A stretch of 64,000 nucleotides of DNA from assembly GCF_018919485.1 (NCBI RefSeq), contig NZ_JAHLMU010000001.1:1682893-1746892 (forward strand), in the 5' to 3' direction. This document shows, piece after piece, positions 47,956 to 59,844 of the stretch. Position 1 is the first letter of the stretch. Each line of letters opens with the position of its first letter. The notes beneath the pieces were generated by a model. That model was not told the DNA's origin. It worked only from the letters and a program-made list of their open reading frames with translations, and ran no database searches. The position numbers and the translations under genes are program-made. The DNA is from Psychrobacter sp. TAE2020 (GTDB lineage Bacteria; Pseudomonadota; Gammaproteobacteria; Pseudomonadales; Moraxellaceae).

Positions 47956-48663
47956 ATGTCAGAATTACTGAATAAACTATCCAACAAAGCCAAGTTACCT
48001 ACCAAAATTGCGAAAGCTATTACTCCCCAAGCGGAGGTTTTGAATGATAAACTGAAGCCGATTAGTAATCAGTTTACCAAACTATTATCAGTGACCAAAT
48101 ATCTGCCTGCCTCTGCACGCTCTACAGTATTATCTAAAGCTTTTGGCAAAGTGGTGCCTTATGTTGGCACTACTGGCGTGTATTATGAAACTGTTGAGCC
48201 TAATAAAGTAGTCGTCAGTCTAAATAATAGTAAAAACGTTCAGAACCATATCGGCTCTATTCATGCCGTTGCTGTTACTTTACTAGCTGAAACGGCTACT
48301 GGTTTTATTCTTGGTTTGAACTTACCTATGGATCGAGTATTATTAATAAAGTCTTACTCCGTTAATTTTTATCGACCGCTTAAAAAAGGTCAAGTAGCGG
48401 CTATCGCTACTTTATCAGATGAGCAACGTCTGGAGATTGTTAATACTCCTAAAGGTGAGATGATTATCCCTTGTGTTATCAATGATCGGGAGTCCGATAG
48501 CGAGCGCGATCCTATAGTAGTTGAGATGACTTGGGCTTGGATACCTAAGTCTGAGCTTGAAGCTAGACGTGAAGGCAATAACAGTAACAGTAACAGTAAC
48601 AATAAAAAACAAAACGTAAAACCAGCAGCGGACCCACAGTCGAATAGCGATTTGAATAAATAA
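47956..48663 (+). CDS. DUF4442 hotdog-fold protein, possible acyl-CoA thioesterase
   Basis: A 235-residue protein. The ATG at 47956 is chosen because AAGGA lies about 9 nt upstream; a TTG at 47908 is less likely. Residues about 55-200 match DUF4442, a hotdog-fold family related to thioesterases: VPYVGTTGVYYETVEPNKVVV, NHIGSIHAVAVTLLAETATG and KSYSVNFYRPLKKGQVAAIA. The C-terminus has a short (AACAGT)n repeat coding NSNSNSN and a Lys/Gln tail. The substrate is unknown. Possibly cotranscribed with the RidA-like gene 100 bases downstream. Confidence 0.8.
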   Translation: MSELLNKLSNKAKLPTKIAKAITPQAEVLNDKLKPISNQFTKLLSVTKYLPASARSTVLSKAFGKVVPYVGTTGVYYETVEPNKVVVSLNNSKNVQNHIGSIHAVAVTLLAETATGFILGLNLPMDRVLLIKSYSVNFYRPLKKGQVAAIATLSDEQRLEIVNTPKGEMIIPCVINDRESDSERDPIVVEMTWAWIPKSELEARREGNNSNSNSNNKKQNVKPAADPQSNSDLNK

Positions 48664-48762
48664 CTGCTGATATAAGTTGCGACTTAGCGACTTTGTCGAT
48701 CATTAAGCTCAACAACGATCATCAGAAAAGCAAATAATACTATTATAAATAAGGAAGTTTCT

Positions 48763-49287
48763 ATGTTTAGCAACCCTAGCAAAATGACTCGCGCTGTAGT
48801 GCGTCGCTTAGCAGTCCCATTACTGGCAACTCCATTAATACCACTAGTAATAGCCGCTGGCTCGTTGAGCTTAGCTATCAGCGCCAACGCGGCCCCCACT
48901 ACTACTAATCCTACTTATAGCAAATCCGCGCCGCTGTTCTTGGGTGATGGTGGCAAATACCCGTTCTCAGAAGCTGTGCGAGTTGGCGATACTTTATATA
49001 TGTCAGGTCAAATTGGCTTTAAAGACGGCAAGCTAGTTAAAGGTGGTATCAAAACTGAGACTAAGCAAGCACTAGATAATATCCAAATGGTATTGCTAGA
49101 GTACGGCTATCAAAAGTCAGATATCATCAAGTGTAGCGCTATGTTGACTGATATGGACGACTTTGGCGACTTTAATAAAGTCTATCAGAGCGAGCTGAGT
49201 AAGCCTTATCCAGCACGCTCAGCCTTTGGGGTTACAGAGCTAGCCGCTGGTGCTAGTGTTGAGATTGAATGTATCGCTGCAAAATAA
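48763..49287 (+). CDS. Periplasmic RidA/YjgF family protein
   Basis: A 174-residue RidA-fold protein with a signal peptide (residues 1-43, ending ISANAAP), so exported. The RidA core follows: PFSEAVRVGDTLYMSGQIGF, KQALDNIQMVLLEYGY, YPARSAFGVTELAAGASVEIECIA; the conserved Arg (PARSAF) and Glu (IECIA) are present. Cytoplasmic RidA destroys reactive enamine/imine intermediates; what an exported member does is not established. AAGGAAGTTTCT precedes the ATG. Confidence 0.88.
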   Translation: MFSNPSKMTRAVVRRLAVPLLATPLIPLVIAAGSLSLAISANAAPTTTNPTYSKSAPLFLGDGGKYPFSEAVRVGDTLYMSGQIGFKDGKLVKGGIKTETKQALDNIQMVLLEYGYQKSDIIKCSAMLTDMDDFGDFNKVYQSELSKPYPARSAFGVTELAAGASVEIECIAAK

Positions 49288-49395
49288 ATTTCGCTCAATA
49301 GTTTTATAGTTAAGCTTAATAACCAACGCTTAACTATAAAAAGACTTTAGATAACCAAAGCTTTTCAATAAAAAGCTTTAAAATAAACACTGCTG

Positions 49396-50919
49396 TCAAA
49401 TAACCACAGCGTCATCGAGCATGGCGCTTTCTTTAGTGACGCGTAGCACTTCCTCTAAAGTAGTACGTCCTGCCAGCACCTTACGTAGTCCATCAGCACG
49501 GATAGAAGGAGTGTTTTTACGCGCGTATTCCTCCAGCTCATACTCTGCGGTATTACTATGAATCATTCGTCGCAAAGTATCATCCACAGGGACGACTTCA
49601 TATAGCGCAGTACGTCCTTTGAATCCTGATTGATTACACTTATCACAACCGACCGCCTTAGGTATTTTTATTACGCTATCGATTGGCAGATCAATCTCGT
49701 TAAATAGCTTGGCTTGCTCAGCATCTGCTACTTGCCAACTCTGTCAATGGCTGCATAAAGTACGTACTAAGCGCTGAGCGACTACCCCTATCAATGAGGA
49801 TGATAATAAGAACGGCTCTACGCCCATATCTTGCAGACGAGTCACTGCACCGATAGCGGTATTAGTGTGCAAAGTTGACAGTACTAAGTGACCGGTTAAT
49901 GAGGCTTGCACAGCAATCTCAGCGGTCTCAAGATCACGAATCTCCCCGACCATAACTACGTCTGGATCTTGGCGTAACATAGCCCGCAAACTCTTCGCAA
50001 AAGTCATATCAACTTTATTATTCACTTGCGTCTGTCCAATACCATCGAGCTGAAACTCAATAGGATCCTCAGCGGTTAAGATATTGCGAGTCTGATCATT
50101 AAGATCAGTCAAGCCTGCATACAAAGTAGTGGTTTTACCAGAGCCTGTAGGACCGGTGACTAAAATAATGCCGTGTGGCTGATAGATCAAGCGCTTAAGC
50201 TGTTGATAGTCGTCATCAGATAAGCCTAGATAGGTCATATTCAAGCGCCCAGCTTGCTTATCTAGTAGCCGCATCACCACTCGCTCACCAAAACTTGAAG
50301 GTAGCGTCGAGACACGAACATCGACTTCTCTGCCTGCTAACCTGAGACTGATACGACCATCCTGTGGTACTCGTTTCTCAGCGATATCAAGTTTAGCCAT
50401 GACTTTGATACGAGATACTAGCAATAGTGCCAGCTGTCTTTTGGGAGTGATGATTTCTTTGAGCTCGCCATCGACACGAAAACGAACCACTAGACGCTTC
50501 TCAAAAGTCTCAATATGTATATCTGAGGCATTAAGACGAATCGCTTCTGACAGCAGTGCATTAATAAGACGAATAATAGGCGCATCATCTTGGATGTCCA
50601 TAAGATCTTCCGTTTCAGGAACACTATCCGCTAGGCTATCTAGGTCAGGATGATCTTCTAGACCAGCAGCAATATGTTGCGACTCGCCCGTGTTACCTGA
50701 ATAAGCCGCATTCATGCGATTTTCAAAATCTTCAGGACTGATGCTCTCATAAGTCGGTGCGCCCCGTATACCTTGCTGCTGTAAAAACCGTACTGCTTCG
50801 TTAATAGCAGATAGCGGCGTCGCCTTAGTCAATACTAAGGTCGGCGACAGCTCAGGCTAAATAGCCAAGAGGATTAATAGCTGATGGCGCTTGGCAAAAC
50901 TGTAAGGCAATTGCATCAT
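49396..50919 (-). pseudogene. gspE: gspE pseudogene, type II secretion ATPase
   Basis: A 507-codon GspE frame is readable end to end from ATG 50919 (MMQLPYSFAKRHQLLILLAI) but has two stops: TAG at codon 21 (50857-50859), before PELSP, and TGA (49744-49746) in RTLCSH-stop-QSW, which destroys the second cysteine of the zinc-binding CxxC...CxxC motif (the distal pair CDKC survives). Between them lie intact Walker A GPTGSGKT, the Asp box, Walker [14 protein letters not shown] and the His box, so a 362-codon internal frame looks functional in part. The C-terminal part GRTALYEVVPVDDTLRRMI to LDDAVVI is present after the second stop. The gene is remote from gspF and gspG, as in Acinetobacter, where T2SS genes are scattered. 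Confidence 0.95.
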
Positions 50920-51414
50920 AAGAAGGACCTGACAAAGAATGTTGGGTGGCTCAAGGTAAAGCAATACTCAGCGATTTGTTGGCATAGTTGCTTTATTTAA
51001 CAGCTACTTTATTTGCTAGCTAATTTATTTAACAGCTAATTTATTTGCTAGTTACTGCAATTATCTCCCTGATAAGTAACTAATAGCTAGTTATTAATGA
51101 CTCTAACAATTAGCCAATAAATGCTCCAACCACTCGCTATCAAACTTCCTAAAACCGGCTAATAAACCTCTATTTATTAACAAGCTAACTGTTGAGTGAA
51201 AAGGCAAAAAGAGTGGTCGTGAGTTTAGATGAGTTTGTTATAATAACATTTTGTTATACCTACAGCAGGTTATCAATAAACAGACTCTATGCTTTATTTG
51301 CTGAGTTGATAACTTCCTATAGCGATGATTAATCGCTATAAAGGGCTGATTAATCCAGCCTAACTTTAGTCGCTGCTTTACTTTTATTGCCTATCCGTTA
51401 TCAGGACTCTATCT
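50920..51414. other. gspE-thiG divergent gap with a 32-bp tandem repeat
   Basis: About 495 bases. A 32-bp unit TTTATTTAACAGCTACTTTA... occurs twice in tandem at 50992-51023 and 51024-51055 with few mismatches. A TATAAT-like -10 sequence lies at about 51239. No TPP riboswitch pattern was recognised before thiG. Confidence 0.5.
50992..51055. repeat. Tandem repeat, 2 x 32 bp
   Basis: Two adjacent 32-base copies, differing at about three positions; each copy itself contains two TTTATTT-N-GCTA half units. Confidence 0.8.
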
Positions 51415-52248
51415 ATGTCACAAGCTAACACCCAAGAAGCCACTATTAATCAGCAAAACTCATTAGGCTCAGACAGCTTCACAGTAGGCAGTCGTACTTT
51501 TTCATCACGGTTGTTAGTTGGTACCGGTAAATATAAAGACATGAACGAGACTGGTGCAGCCATTGCCGCCTCTGCTGCAGAAATCGTTACCGTAGCTATT
51601 CGTCGAACTAATATAGGCCAGAACCGTAATGAGCCCAATCTGTTAGATGTAATCTCTCCAGATAAATACACTATTCTGCCAAACACTGCTGGCTGTTACG
51701 ATAGCGATAGTGCCGTGCGCACTTGTAAACTTGCTCGCGAGCTATTAGGAGGGCATAATCTAGTGAAGTTAGAAGTGTTGGGCGATGAGACTAGTCTCTA
51801 TCCCAATGTTATGGAAACGCTAAAAGCAGCTAGAATTCTGATCGATGATGGTTTTGAGGTCATGGTTTATACCTCAGATGACCCCATAGTCGCGCAAGAG
51901 CTTGAGAGTATGGGCTGTGTAGCTATAATGCCTTTGGGTAGCTTGATTGGCTCAGGTCTAGGTCTTCTCAATCGCCATACACTCAGCTTGATTATTGAAA
52001 ATGCTAAAGTACCTGTATTAGTCGATGCAGGCGTAGGTACGGCATCAGATGCTGCTATTGCCATGGAGCTTGGCTGTGATGGGGTGCTAATGAACTCAGC
52101 GATTGCCAATGCACAAAATCCGGTAATGATGGCGCAGGCGATGAAGCATGGGGTTTGGGCAGGACGCCAAGCATTTTTGGCAGGTCGTATGCCGATGCGC
52201 AGAATGGCTACTGCCAGCTCACCGCAAACTGGCTATTTTTTCCAATAA
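51415..52248 (+). CDS. thiG: Thiazole synthase ThiG
   Basis: Makes the thiazole ring of thiamine from 1-deoxyxylulose-5-phosphate, ThiS-thiocarboxylate and an iminoglycine. 277 residues; the Schiff-base lysine is K118 in [11 protein letters not shown]; the phosphate-binding region is [18 protein letters not shown] and [15 protein letters not shown]. The first 20 residues are a Gln/Asn-rich extension. The Dxs gene, which makes its substrate, is also in this window. thiS is usually next to thiG; it is not adjacent here. Confidence 0.96.
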   Translation: MSQANTQEATINQQNSLGSDSFTVGSRTFSSRLLVGTGKYKDMNETGAAIAASAAEIVTVAIRRTNIGQNRNEPNLLDVISPDKYTILPNTAGCYDSDSAVRTCKLARELLGGHNLVKLEVLGDETSLYPNVMETLKAARILIDDGFEVMVYTSDDPIVAQELESMGCVAIMPLGSLIGSGLGLLNRHTLSLIIENAKVPVLVDAGVGTASDAAIAMELGCDGVLMNSAIANAQNPVMMAQAMKHGVWAGRQAFLAGRMPMRRMATASSPQTGYFFQ

Positions 52249-52380
52249 AAGCTTTGCAATAACAAGTTGGTAGGTAACTGCTTTCGATAAGCTGTCCACT
52301 GCCAACTTGCCTAAAACTTTTTAGCAAATTTTTATAAGTTATCATCTCATTAATTACTAATCGCCGTAAAAGGACTTATT

Positions 52381-53778
52381 ATGCGACTTATGACCGCCGT
52401 TGATCAATTATTTTTACTGTTAGAGTCGCGCAAACAACCTATGCATGTCGGTGGTTTGTTTTTGTTTGAGCTCCCTGAAGATGAACAAAGTGCCGATAGC
52501 GACTTTGTTTATAAATTAGTGCAGCAGATGCAGACTTCAACGGTGCCGCCAAGTTTTCCTTTTAACCAAGTGTTAGAAAATTTAATTTTTTGGAAGCAAG
52601 ACGATCAGTTCGATGTTGAACATCACTTCCGCCATGTCGCGCTACCTAATCTTGGTCGGGTGCGTGAGCTATTGATGTACATATCGAAAGAGCACAGTCG
52701 CTTGCTTGATCGCGCTATGCCGCTATGGGAGTGTCATGTCATCGAAGGGATCTTACCTGAGTTCGAAGGTAGGCCTGGGCGCTTTGCTTTATACTTTAAA
52801 ATCCACCATTCTTTGGTTGATGGTATTGCTGCTATGCGCATTGTTGAAAAGGCATTGTCACAATCACCAACCGAACCGATGACGTTGCCGCTATGGTCGC
52901 TGATGACTCGTCATGGCAATAAAGCTGAAAGAGTGCAGCCTGCAGCACGTTCAGTGATACGCATCATCAAAGAACAACTGTCTACTATCAAACCGGTATT
53001 CACTGAGCTAATAGATAATCTAAAGCATAGTGGCGATATCGATTATGTTGGCACTTTTGATGCGCCTATGAGTATACTTAATCAACGTATTTCAGCCTCG
53101 CGGCGTATCGCAGCGCAGTCTTATGATATTAAGCGTTTTTATAGCATCGCTGATAGCTTTGAGATGAACCAAAATGACGTGGTGCTGGCAGTTTGTTCAG
53201 GGGCAATTCGTCGTTATTTATTGGATATGAATGCCCTGCCAACTAAGCCATTGATAGGCTTTGTACCGATGTCATTACGTTGTGATGATAGCGATTCTGG
53301 CAATCAAATCTCATTTTTGATGGCCAATTTGGCGACTCACTTAGACGATCCAGTAAAGCGTATGCAGCTGATTCATGACAGTATGAACAGTGGTAAGCGT
53401 CGCTTCCGTCGAATGAACCAAGCCCAAGTTATCAACTACAGTGCGGTGGCTTATGCTTGGGAAGGGCTCAATGTATTCACTGGGCTGTTCCCTAGAAAGC
53501 AGGCCTTTAACTTAATCATCTCCAATGTACCGGGTTCCAAAAAGCAGCTGTACTGGAATGGTGCACCGCTCAAAGCCTTGTATCCCGCTTCTATTCTAGT
53601 AGACGGACAAGCGTTGAACATTACTCTGGCTAGTTATCAAGACAAAATTGAATTTTGTATTACCGCTTGTAGCAAAATATTGCCGCATGTGCAAGACATG
53701 CTAGCATTGATCGAAGAAGAGCTAAGTTTGTTAGAAAGTATCAGTGAAGAGAAGCGTTTGGGCTTACGTGAGAAGTAG
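52381..53778 (+). CDS. Wax ester synthase / diacylglycerol acyltransferase (WS/DGAT)
   Basis: Esterifies long-chain acyl-CoA with fatty alcohols or diacylglycerol to make wax esters and triacylglycerol. 465 residues with the catalytic motif H142-H-S-L-V-D147-G in KIHHSLVDGIAAM. Other family marks are the N-terminal DQLFLLLESRKQPMHVGGL and the C-terminal NLIISNVPGSKKQLYWNGAPL. AAAAGGAC precedes the ATG. It is monocistronic, with a terminator after it. Storage lipid synthesis fits Moraxellaceae. Confidence 0.95.
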   Translation: MRLMTAVDQLFLLLESRKQPMHVGGLFLFELPEDEQSADSDFVYKLVQQMQTSTVPPSFPFNQVLENLIFWKQDDQFDVEHHFRHVALPNLGRVRELLMYISKEHSRLLDRAMPLWECHVIEGILPEFEGRPGRFALYFKIHHSLVDGIAAMRIVEKALSQSPTEPMTLPLWSLMTRHGNKAERVQPAARSVIRIIKEQLSTIKPVFTELIDNLKHSGDIDYVGTFDAPMSILNQRISASRRIAAQSYDIKRFYSIADSFEMNQNDVVLAVCSGAIRRYLLDMNALPTKPLIGFVPMSLRCDDSDSGNQISFLMANLATHLDDPVKRMQLIHDSMNSGKRRFRRMNQAQVINYSAVAYAWEGLNVFTGLFPRKQAFNLIISNVPGSKKQLYWNGAPLKALYPASILVDGQALNITLASYQDKIEFCITACSKILPHVQDMLALIEEELSLLESISEEKRLGLREK

Positions 53779-53928
53779 TCATTGTGCAGTATTGAATCGC
53801 TAATATTCAAGGTTAAACACTCAAGTTTCATTAACACTCTTTCGATAATAAGCCTTTAGTAATCATCTTAAGTAACAATCTTAAGCAACAACCCTTCAGT
53901 AACCAGCTTTGAGCATTAATTAGCCGCA

Positions 53929-53965
53929 CAAAAAAGCTGACTCTTTAATAGCGTCAGCTTTTTTT
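53929..53965. terminator. Bidirectional terminator WS/DGAT - suhB
   Basis: AAAAAGCTGAC and GTCAGCTTTTTTT form a strong stem around TCTTTAATAGC, flanked by A and T runs, between convergent genes. Confidence 0.92.
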
Positions 53966-54005
53966 ATAAACACTATCCAGCTTTTAGCGGTCGCTAAATA
54001 ACCGC

Positions 54006-54833
54006 TTAAACTGCATCGCCCCAGATAGGCACAACTACTTGCATCAAAGGCTTTAACAACTTGATATTACAAGCAAAAATTGAGCCTGTAGTCATAGAGT
54101 TATGAGCGCCTGTATGATCAACTACAGTACCGCGAGCTTCAGTAACAATCAGCTCACCAGCAGCAATATCCCACGGCTTAATAGACATTTCGAAATAGCC
54201 ATCAAGACGGCCAGCAGCGACATAACATAGATCTAGCGCCGCTGAACCTAAACGACGAATTTGACCACCTTCTTCAGTAATCTTCAATAAGCTGTCAAAA
54301 TGCTGTTTAGCATAAGAGACCACTTCATTGTTACGTGTACGCTCTAAAGGATGACCAGTAGTAAATAGACCGCCCTCAATAGTTTTGCGCTCACTGACGT
54401 TGATCCGGCGCTGATTTAGACGAGCGCCTTTACCACGGCTGGCAGAGAACATCTCGTCACGGACAGGATCATAGACTACGCCATGTTGGGTAACGCCTTT
54501 GTGTTGAACGGCAATAGACACACAAAACTGTGGAATACCATGCACAAAGTTTTTGGTGCCATCAAGAGGATCAATAATCCAGCACCAGTCAGCATCTTCG
54601 CCGCGACCTTCTTGCATGCCGAACTCTTCACCTAAGAACGAATGAGTAGGATAGCTACTCTTCAAGGTCTCAATAGTCAACTTTTCGCTAAAGCGATCGA
54701 TACGCGTTACTAGCCCATCTAAACCTTTTGACTCAATATCAAATTCAACTTTATGGCGGTTTTGATGCGCGTATAAAATCTCTTTACCAACTTTTTCAGC
54801 AGCACGCGCTGCGATGACAACCATGGGTTCCAT
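54006..54833 (-). CDS. suhB: Inositol-1-monophosphatase SuhB
   Basis: Mg-dependent phosphatase; in E. coli SuhB also takes part in ribosomal RNA antitermination. 275 residues. Metal-site motifs are LGEEFG (Glu), WIIDPLDGTKNFVHG (D-P-L-D-G-T) and KPWDIAAGELIVTEARG (W-D). The ATG is the conserved MEPMVVIAARAAEKVG. On the same strand as dxs, but a terminator lies between. Confidence 0.95.
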   Translation of the reverse strand: MEPMVVIAARAAEKVGKEILYAHQNRHKVEFDIESKGLDGLVTRIDRFSEKLTIETLKSSYPTHSFLGEEFGMQEGRGEDADWCWIIDPLDGTKNFVHGIPQFCVSIAVQHKGVTQHGVVYDPVRDEMFSASRGKGARLNQRRINVSERKTIEGGLFTTGHPLERTRNNEVVSYAKQHFDSLLKITEEGGQIRRLGSAALDLCYVAAGRLDGYFEMSIKPWDIAAGELIVTEARGTVVDHTGAHNSMTTGSIFACNIKLLKPLMQVVVPIWGDAV

Positions 54834-55002
54834 AAATAACCTGTCTGTTTGAGGAATAAAAAACGAAATAGTATTTAAGCTGTAAAATAATATAACTCTA
54901 AAGAGATGATCTATAAAGTTTTTTGCTTTTAAAGCGCTGCGAAATTATTATCTAGTGGCTCTAATAACAGCGATTTTAGCAACCGTAAGTTTAACAACAA
55001 TT

Positions 55003-55060
55003 GCTATAAAAATAATGGCTGTAATAGCAGCCCACTATTTAGTAGGCGCCTATTACAGCC
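55003..55060 (-). terminator. dxs terminator, long hairpin
   Basis: GGCTGTAATAG and CTATTACAGCC form a perfect 11-bp outer stem around a 22-base centre that itself partly pairs; on the minus strand it is followed by ATTATTTTTAT. Confidence 0.78.
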
Positions 55061-55064
55061 ACTA

Positions 55065-57116
55065 TCAGACTACTAGGGCTTGTAACTGGGCAACCACACC
55101 AGTCGTATCTAAACCAGCATCAACTAACTGCTCTAAAGGTGAACCATGAGCCAAAAAGCTATCAGGAATACCAATATTAGCAATAGCCGGTCTATTAGAC
55201 TTAAAGGCCGGCGAGCTATTTAGCAAATACTCATTTACCGCACTACCAGCGCCGCCCATAATCACATGCTCTTCTACAGTAGCAATATGGGTGACTCCTT
55301 GGCTAATCAAGCTCTCTAACAGTTGAGTGTCTAGAGGTTTGACCCAGCGCATATTGACCACTTGGACTTGAATATCAGTATGACTATCCATCAGCATAGC
55401 AGCAGCTTGTTGCGCTGTCGCAACTAAAGTACCAAAGGCTAAAATCGCTAGCTTAGTGACCGCATTATCTGCGCCTAATACTAACTCCACTACTCCGCGC
55501 CCTATTGGATATTGCTGTGCTGGTAGCTCAATAGCAGCGCCTACCCCATTACCACGTGGATAACGTACGGCACTACAGCCTTGATACTCATAGCAAGTAT
55601 TCAATAGATGGTAGCACTCGTTTTCATCTTTAGGGGCAGCAATTAGTATATTAGGAACACAACGCAAGAAGGCAAAATCAAATATTCCTGCGTGAGTTGC
55701 CCCATCTTCCCCCACCAAGCCAGCACGATCGATGGCAAAGGTTACATCCAGATTCTGTAAGGCCACATCATGAATGAGCTGATCATAGCCGCGCTGTAAA
55801 AAGGTAGAATAAATAGCTACTATAGGCTTAACACCTTGAGTAGCCATGCCTGCCGCTAGGGTCACTGCATGCTGCTCAGCAATCGCCACATCGAAAAAAC
55901 GCTCAGGATATTGACGAGCGAAGTCCGTCATTCCCGAGCCTTCTTCCATAGCCGGAGTAATGGCCAGCAGTTTATCATCCTGTGGCGCTTTGTCACACAA
56001 AAACTGTCCAAATACTTGCGAATACTTTAGAGGCGTTTTTTGCTGCAAGTCAGGCTTAGTCTGCAAATCTTTCACACTGTCAACAGCGGCTACTTTACCT
56101 ATGGCATGAAAGCCAACAGGATCCGCTTCAGCAGGCGCAAAGCCTTTGCCTTTAGTAGTATAGATATGAACTAACACTGGGCCTTTTATTTGCTTGGCTC
56201 TACCTAATACCCGCAGAAGCTCCGGCAAATTATGACCGTCAAATGGGCCAAAGTAGGTAAAGCCAATAGCTTTGAATAAATTATCTTCAATCTTAGGCAC
56301 CTCACGATGCTGCTTATGACGTTTGCGTCGATCGAAGTCTTGCATGCTAGGGCGCTGACGCAGAACTGGTTCACCCGTTTCTGAAATATCAACTTGATAA
56401 CCGGACTCCCACAGCATTGCTAAATGCCTTGAAAAGCCCCCTATCGAACAAGATATAGACATATCGTTATCATTGAGGATAACCAGTAGATCAGCATCTT
56501 GTTGCACGGCATCATTCATCGCCTCAAAAGCCATACCACCGCTCATAGCACCATCACCGATAATACAAGCGACTGTCTGTTCACGCTTTTGGTAACGTAA
56601 GGCTAAGCTCATGCCTAAGCCGGCTGAAATCGAAGTCGATGAATGACCTACCCCAAAGGTGTCGTAAATAGATTCTGCACGCTCAGGAAATGCCGTTAGG
56701 CCCGCCTTAGCACGAATACCAATGAGTTTTTCACGGCGACTGGTCAGTACTTTATGACCATAAGCTTGATGACCTACATCCCAAACGATCTGATCACGCG
56801 GTGCATCTAACAGATAGTGCAAAGCAATAGTAAGTTCAACCACGCCCAAGTTGGCACCGAAATGACCGCCACTTTGACCAACTGCGTATAATAAAAACAA
56901 GCGTAACTCGTCAGCTAGAGTGATTAGCTTATCGGTAGATAACGTCTTAAGGTCAGAGGGATTATCGATACTATCCAATAACAAGGTCTGAGGACGTGTA
57001 TGCGGAATCGTCACATAAGTCTGTTGCAAACCGTGTAGGTGCGCAGCAGACTCAGTAGCTGATGACGTCGAAGTAGACGCTGACCGAGACTGTGGGGAAT
57101 GAGATGACTGCTGCAT
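55065..57116 (-). CDS. dxs: 1-deoxy-D-xylulose-5-phosphate synthase
   Basis: First enzyme of the non-mevalonate isoprenoid pathway; also supplies thiamine thiazole and pyridoxal synthesis. About 683 residues from the ATG at 57116; a TTG at 57137 would add seven. An extension of about 35 Ser/Thr-rich residues precedes the domain. TPP-binding motif [30 protein letters not shown], the catalytic glutamate in [16 protein letters not shown], and the C-terminal transketolase domain ending in [17 protein letters not shown] are all intact. A hairpin terminator lies after the stop. ribA is divergent. Confidence 0.97.
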   Translation of the reverse strand: MQQSSHSPQSRSASTSTSSATESAAHLHGLQQTYVTIPHTRPQTLLLDSIDNPSDLKTLSTDKLITLADELRLFLLYAVGQSGGHFGANLGVVELTIALHYLLDAPRDQIVWDVGHQAYGHKVLTSRREKLIGIRAKAGLTAFPERAESIYDTFGVGHSSTSISAGLGMSLALRYQKREQTVACIIGDGAMSGGMAFEAMNDAVQQDADLLVILNDNDMSISCSIGGFSRHLAMLWESGYQVDISETGEPVLRQRPSMQDFDRRKRHKQHREVPKIEDNLFKAIGFTYFGPFDGHNLPELLRVLGRAKQIKGPVLVHIYTTKGKGFAPAEADPVGFHAIGKVAAVDSVKDLQTKPDLQQKTPLKYSQVFGQFLCDKAPQDDKLLAITPAMEEGSGMTDFARQYPERFFDVAIAEQHAVTLAAGMATQGVKPIVAIYSTFLQRGYDQLIHDVALQNLDVTFAIDRAGLVGEDGATHAGIFDFAFLRCVPNILIAAPKDENECYHLLNTCYEYQGCSAVRYPRGNGVGAAIELPAQQYPIGRGVVELVLGADNAVTKLAILAFGTLVATAQQAAAMLMDSHTDIQVQVVNMRWVKPLDTQLLESLISQGVTHIATVEEHVIMGGAGSAVNEYLLNSSPAFKSNRPAIANIGIPDSFLAHGSPLEQLVDAGLDTTGVVAQLQALVV

Positions 57117-57661
57117 AAACCGTGCTATACCTACCAATCTGCTGACAAGGTGCCGCCTTACCCTATCAAATGCGCTCCGTTATCATTATGATGCGGAGAC
57201 ATGAATATTCTACAATCTTGACAATAGCGGCATAAAGCTTGCAATTATTGACTGTAGATAACGATATGCTTAGTGCATCGCCACTAATCATTTATAGTAA
57301 GACTCAATAATAAACACTGTTACTGAGTATTCATACTAAATGTTGATGACGATACAGTAATGTAAGGGCAAAGACTCGGGACTGTATCTGTTAAAATAGT
57401 ATGGCATAATAGCATTTTTTTTGGCCCATCGTTCCAATCATCGTGGCTACTCTGTGAATTTTATGTGTTTTATTGCTAGTGAAGTGACTAGTAAAGCTAA
57501 CGTAGACTAGTATTCTGGGTATTGATGCCAATATAGCTAGCACTCATCGTTGTTATTTATCGGTTACTAATAGGTTACCTACTAACAAGGTCGCCATCAG
57601 TCCAATAATCATAATACTCATACTTTGTGCCGTTTACATCATCGGCCTATGCAGGACAGTA
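57117..57661. other. dxs-ribA divergent gap
   Basis: About 545 bases. I looked for an FMN riboswitch before ribA and saw no match to its conserved pattern. Promoters of both genes are expected; no open frame is supported. Confidence 0.45.
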
Positions 57662-58417
57662 ATGTCATATCATTTTATTACCAGTGCTAAATTACCTACT
57701 CGTCATGGCGAGTTCGATATCCACATGTTTGAAAACGGTGATGGTCAAGAGCATGTAATGCTCACGGTTGGCCTACCTGTTGTCGAGCAAGATACCTTGC
57801 GTAGTGCCATTAGCACTAACCAAGTGGCTGCTATTACTGCTACTAACCGCTCGGCTGAAAACACTAATAACAAGTCAACTGACAAAGTTTTGCCCAGTGT
57901 AAATGCGGCTAGTAATAATGGTCGTCAGCAGCTTGATGAGCATAATAAAACAGTGCCTTTAGTACGTATTCATTCTGAATGTCTAACCGGCGATGCCTTT
58001 AGCTCGCTTAAATGTGATTGTGGGGCGCAACTAAATACCGCCATGCAGGCCATTCAAGCGGAAGGCTGTGGTGCTATCTTATATTTGCGTCAAGAAGGTC
58101 GCGGAATTGGCTTGACCAATAAGATCCGAGCCTATGCCCTGCAAGATCAAGGTCATGATACTTTGGATGCCAATCTTATGCTAGGTTTTCCAGCCGATGC
58201 TCGCACTTATGATATGTGTGGCGCTATGCTGGCTCATGTAGCCGTTGACAAGGTTCGACTAATTACTAACAATCCAGATAAAATCGCTTACCTAACTGAG
58301 CATGATATCGAAGTGGTTGAGCGCGTGCCTCTAGTAGTAGGGGTCAATGCTATGAATGCTGATTATTTGGCCACTAAACGTGATCGCATGGGCCATTTAC
58401 TAGACCCAGAAATTTAG
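57662..58417 (+). CDS. ribA: GTP cyclohydrolase II
   Basis: Opens GTP in the first step of riboflavin synthesis. 251 residues, about 55 longer than E. coli RibA (196), because of an Asn/Ser/Thr-rich insert at about 50-95. Zinc cysteines are in [17 protein letters not shown]; the active-site loop is [12 protein letters not shown], and [15 protein letters not shown] and LITNNPDKI are typical. The ATG is the conserved start MSYHFI. No DHBP synthase domain is fused. Confidence 0.95.
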   Translation: MSYHFITSAKLPTRHGEFDIHMFENGDGQEHVMLTVGLPVVEQDTLRSAISTNQVAAITATNRSAENTNNKSTDKVLPSVNAASNNGRQQLDEHNKTVPLVRIHSECLTGDAFSSLKCDCGAQLNTAMQAIQAEGCGAILYLRQEGRGIGLTNKIRAYALQDQGHDTLDANLMLGFPADARTYDMCGAMLAHVAVDKVRLITNNPDKIAYLTEHDIEVVERVPLVVGVNAMNADYLATKRDRMGHLLDPEI

Positions 58418-58580
58418 AATACTGCTGGTACTTTGATAATAAAAAATAGCGCTTTAAAGCCTCTGACCATTAAGACCTTAGTTTCTCAATGCTTAATACT
58501 AGAGCGATCAGTAGTTAGAGCATTTTGTGAATTGACGATTGCTGAGTTATAAGTTGCCACTGCTGAGTTCTAAGTCCTAA

Positions 58581-59612
<1,032 letters not shown>

Positions 59613-59844
59613 TCTTTATTGGCATAATAACTCTGATAAGCAGATAAATGTCTTACGTTATAAAATTAGATTTGCTAGTAAACGTTTAGCATATCCGAAG
59701 GTCAGCTCCTGTAGCTGACCTTAACTTTATAAGAGATACTTTATTTATAGCTAGTCTAACGTAGCCACTTGTTTTTGCATAAGCACTTTAAGGTCAGTAT
59801 GATTTAATACGCTTATCACAAGCCACGTATAAAGGAGTTTTACT

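Noticed and set aside
50920..51414. TPP riboswitch upstream of thiG
   Set aside because: The conserved CTGAGA...ACC...GAACCTGA pattern was not found by eye.
57117..57661. FMN riboswitch upstream of ribA
   Set aside because: No match to the conserved RFN core sequence was seen.
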